64,000 nucleotides of DNA from Vagococcus proximus (GTDB lineage: Bacteria > Bacillota > Bacilli > Lactobacillales > Vagococcaceae). How positions within the stretch are numbered: the stretch's first letter is position 1; each line of letters begins with the position of its first letter. This document shows, in pieces, positions 18,328 through 28,576 of the stretch. The stretch lies in NCBI RefSeq assembly GCF_029143285.1, contig NZ_JAPDSH010000002.1:62001-126000 (forward strand), written 5' to 3'. The notes under the pieces were generated by a model that made no database searches, was not told the origin of the DNA, and was given only the letters and a program-made list of their open reading frames with translations. A program made the position numbers and the translations under genes.

Positions 18328-19275
18328 ATGACCATTCAAGAAGAAATATTTAAAAAGATAAAAGAGTATCAAAAAATAATTATACATCGTCATCAAAGTC
18401 CTGATCCAGATGCCTTAGGTTCACAAGGTGGACTTGCTGAGATTTTAAAAGCCAGCTTTCCTGAAAAAACAATCTTAAAAGCGGGTGGAAGCGTCAATGA
18501 TCTTGGTTTTTTAATTGAGATGGATGATGTTTCACATGAAGAGTATTCAGGTGCATTAGTTATTGTAACTGATACAGCCAATGCACCTCGAGTTAGTGGT
18601 GAGTTGTTTGATCAAGGCGAACTGTTAATTAAAATCGATCACCATCCAGATGATGAACCTTACGGTGATCTTTCATGGGTTAATACAAGTGCAAGCAGTT
18701 GTAGTGAAATTATTTATGATTTTTATGATCTGTTCCAATCAGAATTGACATTAACAGATGAAGGCGCACGTTTACTTTATGCAGGTATCGTTGGTGATAC
18801 AGGTCGGTTTATGTACCCATCAACAACACCGCATACGTTAAATGTTGCCTCTAATCTAAGAAAATATAACTTTGATGCGCCGTTATTGAATCGTCAAATT
18901 TCAGAGATGCCTCTTAAAGTTGCTAAGTTATCAGGCTACGTGTTGCAAAATCTAGAGATGGATGAGTCAGGCGCAGCTCGTATTGTCTTACCACAAAGTG
19001 TTTTATTAGAAAATGACGTAGTAGACAGTGAAACCTCTGCTTTAATTCCTTTGGCTGGGCAAATCGATAATGTTGTCGCTTGGGGCTTGTTCGTGGAGCA
19101 ACCTGCAGGCAATTATCGCGTTCGTTTAAGATCAAAAGGACCAGTTATTAACACTATCGCTAAAAAACATAATGGTGGCGGACATCCGTTGGCTAGTGGT
19201 GCTAAGGCAGTTGATTTAGCTGAAGTGGATGAGATGTATCAAGAAATCATTGCAGCTGTAGAAGCGTGTAACTAA
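18328..19275 (+). CDS. nrnA: Bifunctional oligoribonuclease/PAP phosphatase NrnA (DHH family)
   Basis: This 315-residue DHH/DHHA1 phosphoesterase degrades nano-RNAs of 2-5 nucleotides and dephosphorylates 3'-phosphoadenosine 5'-phosphate. DHH metal motifs are present: HRHQSPDPDALGSQGG (about 20-35), VTDTANAPR, DHHPDDE (about 99-105) and GDTGRFMYPSTT. The DHHA1 end has the RNA-binding GGGHPLASGA near 285. The ATG follows AAAAAGGTG. Family enzymes process pGpG/pApA from cyclic dinucleotide breakdown. It is the last gene before a bidirectional terminator. Confidence 0.93.
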   Translation: MTIQEEIFKKIKEYQKIIIHRHQSPDPDALGSQGGLAEILKASFPEKTILKAGGSVNDLGFLIEMDDVSHEEYSGALVIVTDTANAPRVSGELFDQGELLIKIDHHPDDEPYGDLSWVNTSASSCSEIIYDFYDLFQSELTLTDEGARLLYAGIVGDTGRFMYPSTTPHTLNVASNLRKYNFDAPLLNRQISEMPLKVAKLSGYVLQNLEMDESGAARIVLPQSVLLENDVVDSETSALIPLAGQIDNVVAWGLFVEQPAGNYRVRLRSKGPVINTIAKKHNGGGHPLASGAKAVDLAEVDEMYQEIIAAVEACN

Positions 19276-19306
19276 AAAATGCTGAGACAATTGTCTCAGC
19301 ATTTTT
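19275..19306. terminator. Bidirectional terminator between nrnA and ydiF
   Basis: A near-perfect palindrome, arms 19275-19288 and 19293-19306 with a four-base loop, has A- and T-runs at its ends. Confidence 0.92.
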
Positions 19307-21262
19307 TTAATTTGTATGTTCTTCTAATTCAAGACTAGCTTCTTCCCATTTTTCTAAAAGGGTTTCTTGTTCAGTTTCTAAGGTAGTTAACTCTCGTTGA
19401 AGATCCATTAACTTTCCTGGATCATTAATGTGTTCTGGTGAACTCATTTCTTCTTGAACGGTTGTGGTTTTTTCTTCGATTATAGCGAGTTGTGCTTCGA
19501 TGTCATCAATAACTCGTGTAATACTTCTAATTTTACGTTGCTCTTCTTTTGACTGATAGAAGGCATTTTTTGTAGAAGGTGTTGTTGAAGCTGTTTCTGG
19601 ATTTTTCTTAGCTTCTTCAGCTAACATTAATTGTTCGATTTCTTCTTCTTCTTTTTTCTTCTCAACATAGTAATCATAGTCGCCTAGATAGAGTTTGCTA
19701 CCATTTTCTGATAATTCTACAACCTTTGTTGCGATACGGTTAATGAAGTACCGGTCATGGGAAACGAAGAGTATTGTCCCTTCATAATCAATAAGTGCAT
19801 TTTCAAGTACTTCTTTACTATCGATATCAAGATGGTTGGTAGGCTCATCCAAGATTAAGAAGTTTTCTTTATTCATCGCTAATTTAGCAAGAGCTACACG
19901 CGCTTTTTCTCCCCCACTTAATTGAGGAACTGTTTTTTCTACATCTTCCCCTGAGAATAAGAAGCTTCCCAAAATAGAACGAATATCTTTTTCAGGTGTA
20001 GTAGGGTGCTCGTCCCAAAGTTCTTGAAGGACAGTTTTGTTAGAACGTAAGTTGGCTTGCTCTTGATCATAATAACCAATACTGACGTTTGTTCCTAAGC
20101 TAACAGTTCCATTTAGTAGCGGAATTTCTTTAATTAGTGATTTAAGTAAAGTTGATTTTCCAATACCATTGGGGCCTACTAGAGCGATGGCTTCCTGTTT
20201 ACGAATATCGAGGGTAACAGGTGAACATAAAACGGTGTCATCATAACCAATGGCGACATCTTCGGATTGTAAGACAATATTTCCTGACTGCTTCTCAATG
20301 GAAAATAAGAAACGAGCTGACTTTTCATCACCAAGGGGCTTGTCTAATCGATCCATTTTTTCTAATTGTTTACGGCGACTTTGCGCGCGTTTGGTTGTGC
20401 TCGCACGAGCTAAGTTACGGGCAACAAAATCTTCTAATTTATTAATCTCAGTCTGTTGTTTTTCAAACGCTTTTTGGTCAGAGAGTAACTGTTCCTCTTT
20501 TAAGACCAGATAGCGAGAATAATTCCCTTTGTAACGCGTTATTTTTCGACGTGATAAGTCATATACTTCATTGACTATTTTATCTAGGAAATAGCGGTCA
20601 TGTGAGACAATTAAAATAGCGCCACGGTAGTTTTGCAAATAGTTTTCTAACCAAGCTAGTGTTTCAATATCTAAATGATTGGTTGGCTCATCCAAAATAA
20701 GCAATTGAGGTTTTTCAAGTAATAGTTTAGCGAGAGCTAAACGTGTTTTTTGACCACCGGAAAGGCTAGCAATATCACGGTCATAAAAGCTTTCATCAAA
20801 ACGAAAACCATTTAAAACAGCTTTGATTTCAGCTTCATAGCCATAACCATTTTGTTCGTTGAAGTTATGCTGAAGTTGGTCGTATTCTTTTAAAATACTA
20901 TTATACACATCGGGATTCTCCATAACATCAGGATTTCCAAGTTGTTCTTCTAAATGATGCAGTCTTTTTTCAACTTGTCTTAGCGCTTCGAAAGCTGTTA
21001 GCATTTCTTTCCAGATGGTTTGTTCACTGTTTAAACCTGTATGTTGATCTAAGTAACCCATGCTTAAATTTTTAACTTTAGAAATCGTTCCTTCATCAGC
21101 AGGATCAATACCAGCTATTATTTTTAATAATGTTGATTTTCCGGCACCATTTCTTCCGACAAGGGCGATTCTGCTATTATCTTGTATTTCCATTTGTATG
21201 TTTTCAAAAAGTGTATCGCCACCAAAATGACGTGCCACTTGATTAGCTTGTAGTAAAATCAT
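19307..21262 (-). CDS. ydiF: ABC-F family ATPase (YdiF-like)
   Basis: This 651-residue protein has two ATP-binding cassettes and no membrane domain. Walker A motifs are GRNGAGKST (near residue 37) and GPNGIGKST (near 362), signatures are LSGGQKTR and LSGGEKAR, and both Walker B boxes read LDEPTNHLD. The charged linker between cassettes (RRKQLEKMDRLD region) and an acidic coiled-coil C-terminus (about 560-651) are typical of ABC-F proteins that act in the ribosomal E site. The position next to rex, ydiL and groESL matches Bacillus ydiF. A translation-factor role is the likely one; I see no direct sign of antibiotic resistance. Confidence 0.9.
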   Translation of the reverse strand: MILLQANQVARHFGGDTLFENIQMEIQDNSRIALVGRNGAGKSTLLKIIAGIDPADEGTISKVKNLSMGYLDQHTGLNSEQTIWKEMLTAFEALRQVEKRLHHLEEQLGNPDVMENPDVYNSILKEYDQLQHNFNEQNGYGYEAEIKAVLNGFRFDESFYDRDIASLSGGQKTRLALAKLLLEKPQLLILDEPTNHLDIETLAWLENYLQNYRGAILIVSHDRYFLDKIVNEVYDLSRRKITRYKGNYSRYLVLKEEQLLSDQKAFEKQQTEINKLEDFVARNLARASTTKRAQSRRKQLEKMDRLDKPLGDEKSARFLFSIEKQSGNIVLQSEDVAIGYDDTVLCSPVTLDIRKQEAIALVGPNGIGKSTLLKSLIKEIPLLNGTVSLGTNVSIGYYDQEQANLRSNKTVLQELWDEHPTTPEKDIRSILGSFLFSGEDVEKTVPQLSGGEKARVALAKLAMNKENFLILDEPTNHLDIDSKEVLENALIDYEGTILFVSHDRYFINRIATKVVELSENGSKLYLGDYDYYVEKKKEEEEIEQLMLAEEAKKNPETASTTPSTKNAFYQSKEEQRKIRSITRVIDDIEAQLAIIEEKTTTVQEEMSSPEHINDPGKLMDLQRELTTLETEQETLLEKWEEASLELEEHTN

Positions 21263-21376
21263 AATATCTCCTCTTTGTTTCCTTATATGTTATCTAGTCT
21301 AGCATATTTATCTGAAAAATTGTTGAATATGTACCGTAGCTTAATAAAAAAAAATTCACAAGTTGAGACAACTAAA

Positions 21377-21406
21377 TTGCTTTTATTACTATAATACTGG
21401 TATCAT
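21377..21406 (+). promoter_or_regulatory. Candidate promoter of rex
   Basis: TTGCTT at 21377-21382, an 18-base spacer and TGG-TATCAT (extended -10) ending at 21406 lie about 110 bases before the ATG. A second -10-like TATAAT lies at 21390-21395. Only a half Rex-type site (TTCACAA near 21355-21361) is visible. Confidence 0.45.
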
Positions 21407-21517
21407 ATTAAAGTAACAGTGTAGCTGTCACGTTTCTAGAAAAAATATAGGCTTTGTTTGAAAGCAAACAAGCGTCGGAATATAGCAATAAGTGTTATAT
21501 ATTATAGGGGGATTATT

Positions 21518-22159
21518 ATGAAGAACACAGTAATACCAAAAGCAACAGCAAAACGTTTGCCGCTTTATTATCGTTATTTAAAAGTGTTATTAGATTCAGG
21601 CAAAACGAAAGTATCATCTACGGAATTAAGTGAAGCGGTAAAAGTCGATAGTGCGACAATTCGTCGTGACTTTTCATATTTTGGTGAATTAGGCAAAAGA
21701 GGTTATGGTTATGATGTTGAGAGTTTATTAGAATTTTTCTCAAAAACGTTAAGTGAAGACCGTTTAACTAATGTCGTACTAGTTGGTGTTGGTAACTTAG
21801 GAAATGCTTTATTAAAATATGGTTTCCACCATAATAATAATATTCGTATTAGTGCAGCATTTGATGTGCGTGAAGACTTGGTAGGACGTATTGTTGATGG
21901 GATTCCAGTTTATCCAATGAGCGATATGGAAGAGCAAATCAAACAACAACAGATTGAAATTGCTATCTTAACAATCCCAGCAGAAAGTGCTCAAGATACA
22001 GCAAATTTATTAATTGATGCAGGCATCAAAGGGATTATGAATTTCACACCTGTTAGATTAAATACACCGTCACATGTTCAAGTACAAAGTATAGATCTTA
22101 CTAACGAACTTCAAACATTGATTTATTTCTTAAATCATTATACAAAAGAAGAGGAATAA
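21518..22159 (+). CDS. rex: Redox-sensing transcriptional repressor Rex
   Basis: This 213-residue repressor senses the NADH/NAD+ ratio and controls fermentation genes. The N-terminal winged helix includes [22 protein letters not shown] (about 45-66), highly conserved in Rex. The Rossmann domain begins with [11 protein letters not shown] near residue 88. An upstream in-frame TTG would add 20 residues without a ribosome site; the ATG at 21518 sits six bases after AGGGGG and gives the usual family length. It lies divergently from ydiF, as in Bacillus. Confidence 0.95.
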   Translation: MKNTVIPKATAKRLPLYYRYLKVLLDSGKTKVSSTELSEAVKVDSATIRRDFSYFGELGKRGYGYDVESLLEFFSKTLSEDRLTNVVLVGVGNLGNALLKYGFHHNNNIRISAAFDVREDLVGRIVDGIPVYPMSDMEEQIKQQQIEIAILTIPAESAQDTANLLIDAGIKGIMNFTPVRLNTPSHVQVQSIDLTNELQTLIYFLNHYTKEEE

Positions 22160-22190
22160 AAAATGACCATCCTAGGATGGTCATTTTTTG
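22160..22190. terminator. Bidirectional terminator between rex and ydiL
   Basis: A 12-base stem (22160-22171 with 22176-22187) surrounds CTAG, with A-runs before it and T6 after it. Confidence 0.9.
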
Positions 22191-22192
22191 TC

Positions 22193-22834
22193 TTAAATTA
22201 TAGCTAATTGAATGAGAATGACAAGAGTATTCATACAACAGTGAGTGATAATAGATGTCCAAATGTTCCCTGTTAATTGATATAAGTAATATAGAGCCAT
22301 TCCCATAGCGAAGTAAACTAAAATATGACCGTCAGCATGGGCAATAGCGAATAAAAATGAACTAAAGCAAGCCGCTAAAAGTGGTGTGATATATTTTGTT
22401 AAGACACCCGTAATAGCACGTCTAAAAATAAATTCTTCCATAATAGGACCAGCAATACTAACAGTTAAGATGAAAATAGGAGACATTTTAATCATTTGCA
22501 TAATATTTTCAGTATTTTCAGATTCTGGTGTAGCTCCTATGAAAAGTTGTTCAACCATGCCAGCAACTGTTTGTGAAAAGAAGGCTAAGATAATTCCGAT
22601 TAAACCGATTTTAATGACCTGTTTGAAAGGTAAATTTTTCCCACGTTCGATAACAGGTGTTTCAGTAAGTTTAGGGCTTAAGTAAATCATGATTCCTGCG
22701 CCAATCACATAAGTTGCAGCAGAGAACATAATAACTTGTTGTGGATTAAACTTTAAAGGTAATGTAAGAAGTGGGGCAAAGAAAATGAAACAATACGTCA
22801 AAAGATTGACGGTTAAATATTTTTTTAAACTCAT
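22193..22834 (-). CDS. ydiL: CPBP family intramembrane metalloprotease (YdiL-like)
   Basis: This 213-residue membrane protein has about six to eight hydrophobic helices. The three CPBP (Abi/CAAX protease) motifs are present: EEFIFRRAI (EExxxR), FAIAHADGH (FxxxH) and a C-terminal THCCMN (HxxxN/B). Such proteases cut within the membrane or act in bacteriocin immunity. The gene order rex-ydiL-groES-groEL is the same as in Bacillus, which supports an old chromosomal gene rather than an immunity cassette. Substrate unknown. Confidence 0.88.
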   Translation of the reverse strand: MSLKKYLTVNLLTYCFIFFAPLLTLPLKFNPQQVIMFSAATYVIGAGIMIYLSPKLTETPVIERGKNLPFKQVIKIGLIGIILAFFSQTVAGMVEQLFIGATPESENTENIMQMIKMSPIFILTVSIAGPIMEEFIFRRAITGVLTKYITPLLAACFSSFLFAIAHADGHILVYFAMGMALYYLYQLTGNIWTSIITHCCMNTLVILIQLAII

Positions 22835-22923
22835 AACGAACTCCTTTATTTCTATTGATATTGGTTAGTATATCATAAAGGATTTAACGTGCGATTTATT
22901 TTTTTAAGATTATGACATAATAC

Positions 22924-22952
22924 TTGCTAAACTCTAAAAAAATAGGTATGAT
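22924..22952 (+). promoter_or_regulatory. groESL promoter
   Basis: TTGCTA at 22924-22929, a 17-base spacer and TATGAT at 22947-22952 lie directly before the CIRCE operator. Confidence 0.75.
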
Positions 22953-22962
22953 AATAAAGGAG

Positions 22963-22989
22963 TTAGCACTCATGGGGTGTGAGTGCTAA
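22963..22989 (+). promoter_or_regulatory. CIRCE operator (HrcA binding site)
   Basis: TTAGCACTC, a 9-base spacer and GAGTGCTAA form the perfect CIRCE inverted repeat. It sits at the expected transcription start of groESL. HrcA, not encoded here, should repress the operon in the absence of heat stress. Confidence 0.98.
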
Positions 22990-23035
22990 CTCCTAAGAAA
23001 ACACTTTAAAATTATTGAAACGGGAGGAATTGACA

Positions 23036-23320
23036 ATGTTAAAACCATTAAGTGATCGCGTTGTAATCGAAGTATTACAAGAGGAAGAAGTGACAGCAGG
23101 AGGCTTAGTCTTGACATCTGCGGCAAAAGAAAGACCGCAAACAGGGACTGTTGTAGCAGTTGGACCAGGACATTTACTTGAAAATGGCACTAGAGCAGCG
23201 CTTTCTGTTAAAGAAAATGATAAAGTGTTATTTGAAAAGTACGCAGGTGCTGACGTGAAACACGAAGGTAAAGACTACCTAATCGTTCATGAAAAAGACA
23301 TTATTGCAATTGTCGATTAA
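23036..23320 (+). CDS. groES: Co-chaperonin GroES
   Basis: This 94-residue protein caps the GroEL folding chamber. It begins [13 protein letters not shown] and has the mobile-loop region ([21 protein letters not shown]) and the late [22 protein letters not shown] typical of GroES. An upstream TTG in frame would add seven residues; the ATG at 23036 follows GGGAGGAATTGAC and is preferred. First gene of the CIRCE-controlled operon. Confidence 0.97.
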   Translation: MLKPLSDRVVIEVLQEEEVTAGGLVLTSAAKERPQTGTVVAVGPGHLLENGTRAALSVKENDKVLFEKYAGADVKHEGKDYLIVHEKDIIAIVD

Positions 23321-23372
23321 TTAAAAAATTAAATGAAACAAAAACATAACTAAAAAATAATTATTGAGGTGA

Positions 23373-25007
<1,635 letters not shown>

Positions 25008-25011
25008 GACT

Positions 25012-25047
25012 AAAAAAGAGCAAGCACTTAAGTGCTTGCTCTTTTTT
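25012..25047. terminator. Bidirectional terminator of groESL and the LysR gene
   Basis: GAGCAAGCAC and GTGCTTGCTC (25018-25041) pair around TTAA, with A6 before and T8 after. Confidence 0.93.
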
Positions 25048-25941
25048 TTATGTTTTGAAAAGCGGTTGAAGGTGTGTAAAAATAGCGTCATAGTCTACGC
25101 TAAAAAGACTGTCTTTTAAATAAATAAAGTAAAAATTATGAGCTGTTTCGAGTGAACGCAATGGAATACGTTTAAGTGTCATGTTTTCTAGATCTTCTTT
25201 CACAACGGTTTCGTATAAAAAAGTAATTCCATGATTGTCAGCAACTAGGTTTTTAGTTGTGGGCAAGTTACCTACGGATAAAAGACGCTCAAAATCATGA
25301 ACGGTACTATTTTGTTCAGCTAAGAGATGTTCTAAAATAAGCCGAGACCCAGAACCATCTTCTCTGATGATGAGAGGGAAGTCATATAAATCATCAATTG
25401 AATAGGTTTGATTGAGTTCTATCGGGAAGTCCTTGCCACAAACACCGATAAAAGGTTCCGTACTTAATTTATGAGAGGTGAAGAGCTCTTTGGGAAAGTT
25501 ACCCTCAACAAGTGCAAAATCGATTGCGCCAGATTGAAGTTTTTTAATAATATGCTGGGTATTTTCCACATGACAAGCAATATTTGAATGAGGATAACGG
25601 GTCGTAAAATCTGCCATAATGCGTGGTAGATAATAATCGCTAATTGAAAGTGTAACTGAAAAGTTAAGAGGTGGACTTTTTTTATCATCGGTAATAATAT
25701 CAGCTTCTATTTTTGATATTTGAGCTTTCAAATTTATAAGATAATCATAGAGTTTCTGACCACCTGGTGTTAAAGTCAGTTGACGCTGTTTATAATTTAC
25801 TAATTTGGTGTTGTACCGTTCTTCTAACCATTTGATATGCTGACTAACAGCGGGTTGAGTAATAAAAAGTTTTTCTGCAGTTTTGGTGTAGTTTTTTTCA
25901 TGACATAAGGTTAGGAATGTTTCGTATCGTGTATCTAACAT
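25048..25941 (-). CDS. LysR-family transcriptional regulator
   Basis: This 297-residue regulator has an N-terminal winged helix (about 1-60: KNYTKTAEKLFITQPAVSQHIKWLEERY) and a LysR substrate-binding domain (about 88-290) with the usual two-lobed periplasmic-binding fold pattern. It is divergent from the yeiH-like transporter gene, the common arrangement in which a LysR protein controls its neighbour (as YeiE with YeiH in enterobacteria). The effector is not evident; sulfur-related ligands are possible from the family context. Confidence 0.9.
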   Translation of the reverse strand: MLDTRYETFLTLCHEKNYTKTAEKLFITQPAVSQHIKWLEERYNTKLVNYKQRQLTLTPGGQKLYDYLINLKAQISKIEADIITDDKKSPPLNFSVTLSISDYYLPRIMADFTTRYPHSNIACHVENTQHIIKKLQSGAIDFALVEGNFPKELFTSHKLSTEPFIGVCGKDFPIELNQTYSIDDLYDFPLIIREDGSGSRLILEHLLAEQNSTVHDFERLLSVGNLPTTKNLVADNHGITFLYETVVKEDLENMTLKRIPLRSLETAHNFYFIYLKDSLFSVDYDAIFTHLQPLFKT

Positions 25942-25971
25942 AGTCCCTCCATAAGTTTGATTTATAGAACT

Positions 25972-25999
25972 ATTATAATATATAATTTAATTTTATCAA
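25972..25999 (-). promoter_or_regulatory. Candidate promoter of the LysR gene
   Basis: On the minus strand TTGATA (25999-25994), a 16-base spacer and TATAAT (25977-25972) point at the LysR gene. The region is shared with the divergent yeiH gene and could hold LysR binding sites. Confidence 0.5.
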
Positions 26000-26055
26000 T
26001 AGACCATGCTAATCTAATAGTAGATAAATTAACGAGAAGAAAGGTTAGAGGAAGA

Positions 26056-27066
26056 ATGACTAAATTAGTGAAAGAAAATTGGCGAGGTGTAGCGGTCTGT
26101 ATTGGTCTAGCTATTATCGCCCAAGAGATAGGGAAAATATTTCCTAAAATTGGAGGAGCATTATTTGCGATAATGTTAGGGATTATCTGTGGTAATACCA
26201 TTTTTAATCAGCCTGTATTAGCAAAGGGTGTTAAGTTCTCAGAGAGTAAATTATTAGAGTTTTCTATTTGTTTGACAGGGTTAACGTTGAATTTGACTGA
26301 CGTTATGAGTGTTGGGGTGCGAGGTGTAGGATTTATTGCGATTCAAATGATAGGGACTATCTTTTTTACTTACCAGTTAGGAAAGATACTTGGTTTTAAT
26401 CGTAAATTTACACTGTTGATGTCTGCAGGAAATGCGGTATGCGGATCGTCAGCTATAGGGACAGTTAGTCCAATTGTTGGAAGTGATGAAAAAGACAAAG
26501 GAATTTCGATTACGATAGTTAACTTAACAGGTACTATTTTAATGGTCGCGTTGCCGATTTTGACGAGTCTTATTTACCAGCACGATACATTACAAACCAG
26601 TGCGATGATTGGAGGCGTTTTACAGTCTATAGGGCAAGTTATTGCATCAGGTAAATTAGTGAATGATTCAGTAACAGAGATGGCTACTATTTTTAAAATT
26701 ATTCGTATTATTTTCTTAGTTGTAATTGCTTTAGTTTTTGCAAAGATGAACACACAGGATGAAACTGCTCCGTTATTTAGCAAAACGAATTCAAAAAAAT
26801 CAGCTAGTAAGGTTGGTGTTCCTTGGTTTATTACAGCGTTCTTTATCGGTTGTATTTTAATGTCGTTATCAGTAGTACCAGAAGGTGTTTCATTTCTTGC
26901 TAAAAAAGTCAGCAATCAATTTGAAATTATAGCGTTGGCAGGTATTGGTATGCGTGTGAAGTTTAAAGATTTAGTTAAAGAGGGCCCTAAATCTATGGGA
27001 TTTGGCTTATTAGTTGGAGTGTCACAGGTGGTACTAGCTTATGTTTTAATAAAAATCCTCCTTTAA
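26056..27066 (+). CDS. yeiH: YeiH/UPF0324 family putative membrane exporter
   Basis: This 336-residue membrane protein has about ten hydrophobic helices. Family segments are LEFSICLTGLTLNLTDV (near 75-90), GNAVCGSSAIGTVSPIV (near 123-140) and the C-terminal AGIGMRVKFKDLVKEGPK. It is related to proteins annotated as sulfate exporters, but transport has not been established for most members. The frame is open 33 codons further upstream without a suitable start; the ATG at 26056 follows TTAGAGGAAGA. The LysR neighbour is the probable regulator. Confidence 0.85.
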   Translation: MTKLVKENWRGVAVCIGLAIIAQEIGKIFPKIGGALFAIMLGIICGNTIFNQPVLAKGVKFSESKLLEFSICLTGLTLNLTDVMSVGVRGVGFIAIQMIGTIFFTYQLGKILGFNRKFTLLMSAGNAVCGSSAIGTVSPIVGSDEKDKGISITIVNLTGTILMVALPILTSLIYQHDTLQTSAMIGGVLQSIGQVIASGKLVNDSVTEMATIFKIIRIIFLVVIALVFAKMNTQDETAPLFSKTNSKKSASKVGVPWFITAFFIGCILMSLSVVPEGVSFLAKKVSNQFEIIALAGIGMRVKFKDLVKEGPKSMGFGLLVGVSQVVLAYVLIKILL

Positions 27067-27089
27067 TTATATAAAACAAAAGGAAACGC

Positions 27090-27118
27090 TTGCATTCTTG
27101 TGGGAATGGTGTTAGATT
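27090..27118 (+). promoter_or_regulatory. Promoter of the purine permease leader
   Basis: TTGCAT at 27090-27095, a 17-base spacer and TAGATT at 27113-27118 predict a start near 27125. A loose cre-like match (GGAAACGCTTGCA) overlaps the -35 box. Confidence 0.6.
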
Positions 27119-27168
27119 ATGGAGGTGTGAAAGAACTTATATAATTAAATAAAGAGCAGACTATATGT

Positions 27169-27208
27169 ACAGGTGGGTGGGCTATACGCTATCCGTCTGT
27201 CTTTTTTT
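27169..27208 (+). terminator. Leader terminator (candidate attenuator) before the NCS2 permease
   Basis: ACAGGTGG (27169-27176) pairs with CCGTCTGT (27193-27200), including two G-U pairs, and is followed by T7. Being downstream of a promoter and 28 bases before the start codon, it would stop transcription inside the leader unless antiterminated. It could also simply end readthrough from yeiH. Confidence 0.6.
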
Positions 27209-27235
27209 GTTTGTTAGATTAAAGGAGAGATTAGT

Positions 27236-28501
27236 TTGGAAGAGAAGGCAGTTAATATGAAGCAAGAAATTTTGGCAGGACTTACCGCTTTTTTTGCAGT
27301 ATCCTATGTTATTATTGTCAATTCGATGATTTTAGCAGAAGCAGGCATTAGACCAGAGCTAAGTGTTTTTGGTACTATTTTGATTTCAGTTATTGGATGT
27401 TTAGCCATGGGGTTTATTGGAAAAGTACCGATTGTCTTAACAACAGGTATGGGAGTAAATTCATTTTTCACCTATACACTGGTTTACTCATTGAAGCTAA
27501 CATGGCAAGAAGCGTTAGCAGCAAGTTTCTGTGCGAGCTTGATTTATTTAGTGGTAGCCTGTACACCACTTGCTCAGATTTTAATAGAAGCCGTTCCGGA
27601 GAGTTTGAAACACGCGATTACGGCGGGGATTGGTATTTTCTTAGTGTTAGTCGGACTTGAAAATGGTGGCATTATTGTTCGTGGTGAGCATACGTTTATG
27701 GAGCTTAACTCGTTCCAATCACCGGTATTATTATTAACACTGGCTTCACTTGTCATTACGCTGATATTACTTTTAAAAAATGTTCAAGGAAGTTTTTTTA
27801 TTGGTATTATTGTCACAACACTTTTTGCGAATATTTTTAATTTGGTTCCCAAAACCGATAGTTTATTTTCATTATCTGCCATTACGGAATACCCTCAAAT
27901 TGTTGGGAAAATGGATTTTTCGAGTATTCTTTCAACTAAATTTATTTTAGGGACGTTCTCTTTAGCCATGATCCTAATTTTTGAATCAATGGGATTATTT
28001 AATGGATTGTTACCTGATTTAAGTGATAAACAATTTAAACGTGCTTTTAGAGTAAATGGTTTTGTTATGCTGCTATCAAGTGTTCTTGGTACAAGTCCAA
28101 CTATTCCTGCAGCGGAAAGCTCAACAGGAATTCAACAAGGTGGTAAAACAGGACGTACGGCAGTTACAGTAGGTATTTTATTCATCGTAGCATTCTTCGC
28201 GATACCATTGTTAACTTACATACCAAGCTCAGCCTTAGCACCAGTTATTATCATTACAGGTTGCTTGATGATGCAGAATATTCAACATCTTAATCTCAAT
28301 GATTTATCTGACTGGTTCCCAGCGTTCTTAATGATTGTGTTAATGGCTTTCTCAATGAGTATTTCAGATGGTTTAGCATTTGGTTTTGTATCATATCCAA
28401 TCGTTAAAGTTATTGTAGGAGAAGGGAAAAAGATTTCAAAACCAATGTGGATGATCTCGTTCTTTTTCTTATGTTATTTGATTGCTAAAATTTGGATTTA
28501 A
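27236..28501 (+). CDS. NCS2 family purine (guanine/hypoxanthine) permease
   Basis: This 421-residue membrane protein has about 12-14 helices and belongs to the AzgA/PbuG branch of the NCS2 (nucleobase-cation symporter-2) family. Family signatures seen are the N-terminal EILAGLTAFFAVSYVIIVNS, TGMGVNSFFTY, GIGIFLVLVGLENGG and SSVLGTSPTIPAAESSTGI. It should take up adenine, guanine or hypoxanthine with protons. The start is a TTG eight bases behind AAGGAG. The leader carries a promoter and a terminator-like hairpin, suggesting attenuation, but I do not see the conserved core of a purine riboswitch. Confidence 0.88.
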   Translation: MEEKAVNMKQEILAGLTAFFAVSYVIIVNSMILAEAGIRPELSVFGTILISVIGCLAMGFIGKVPIVLTTGMGVNSFFTYTLVYSLKLTWQEALAASFCASLIYLVVACTPLAQILIEAVPESLKHAITAGIGIFLVLVGLENGGIIVRGEHTFMELNSFQSPVLLLTLASLVITLILLLKNVQGSFFIGIIVTTLFANIFNLVPKTDSLFSLSAITEYPQIVGKMDFSSILSTKFILGTFSLAMILIFESMGLFNGLLPDLSDKQFKRAFRVNGFVMLLSSVLGTSPTIPAAESSTGIQQGGKTGRTAVTVGILFIVAFFAIPLLTYIPSSALAPVIIITGCLMMQNIQHLNLNDLSDWFPAFLMIVLMAFSMSISDGLAFGFVSYPIVKVIVGEGKKISKPMWMISFFFLCYLIAKIWI

Positions 28502-28504
28502 TAG

Positions 28505-28541
28505 AAAACATCTATCTCTTGATGAGATAGATGTTTTTTTT
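28505..28541 (+). terminator. Terminator of the purine permease gene
   Basis: A 14-base stem (28505-28518 with 28524-28537) is followed by a T-run. Confidence 0.92.
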
Positions 28542-28576
28542 CGTATCTAGCGGTAAAGAGGGTACAGGTGAAAAAT

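Noticed and set aside
19307-21262. Antibiotic-resistance ABC-F protein
   Set aside because: Synteny with rex, ydiL and groESL points to the housekeeping YdiF group.
21354-21361. Rex operator upstream of rex
   Set aside because: Only one half (TTCACAA) is present; the opposite half is missing.
22193-22834. Bacteriocin immunity protein (CPBP family)
   Set aside because: No bacteriocin genes nearby and the position matches conserved ydiL.
27119-27235. Purine riboswitch upstream of the NCS2 permease
   Set aside because: The conserved junction and loop nucleotides are not visible; only a promoter and a terminator hairpin can be supported.
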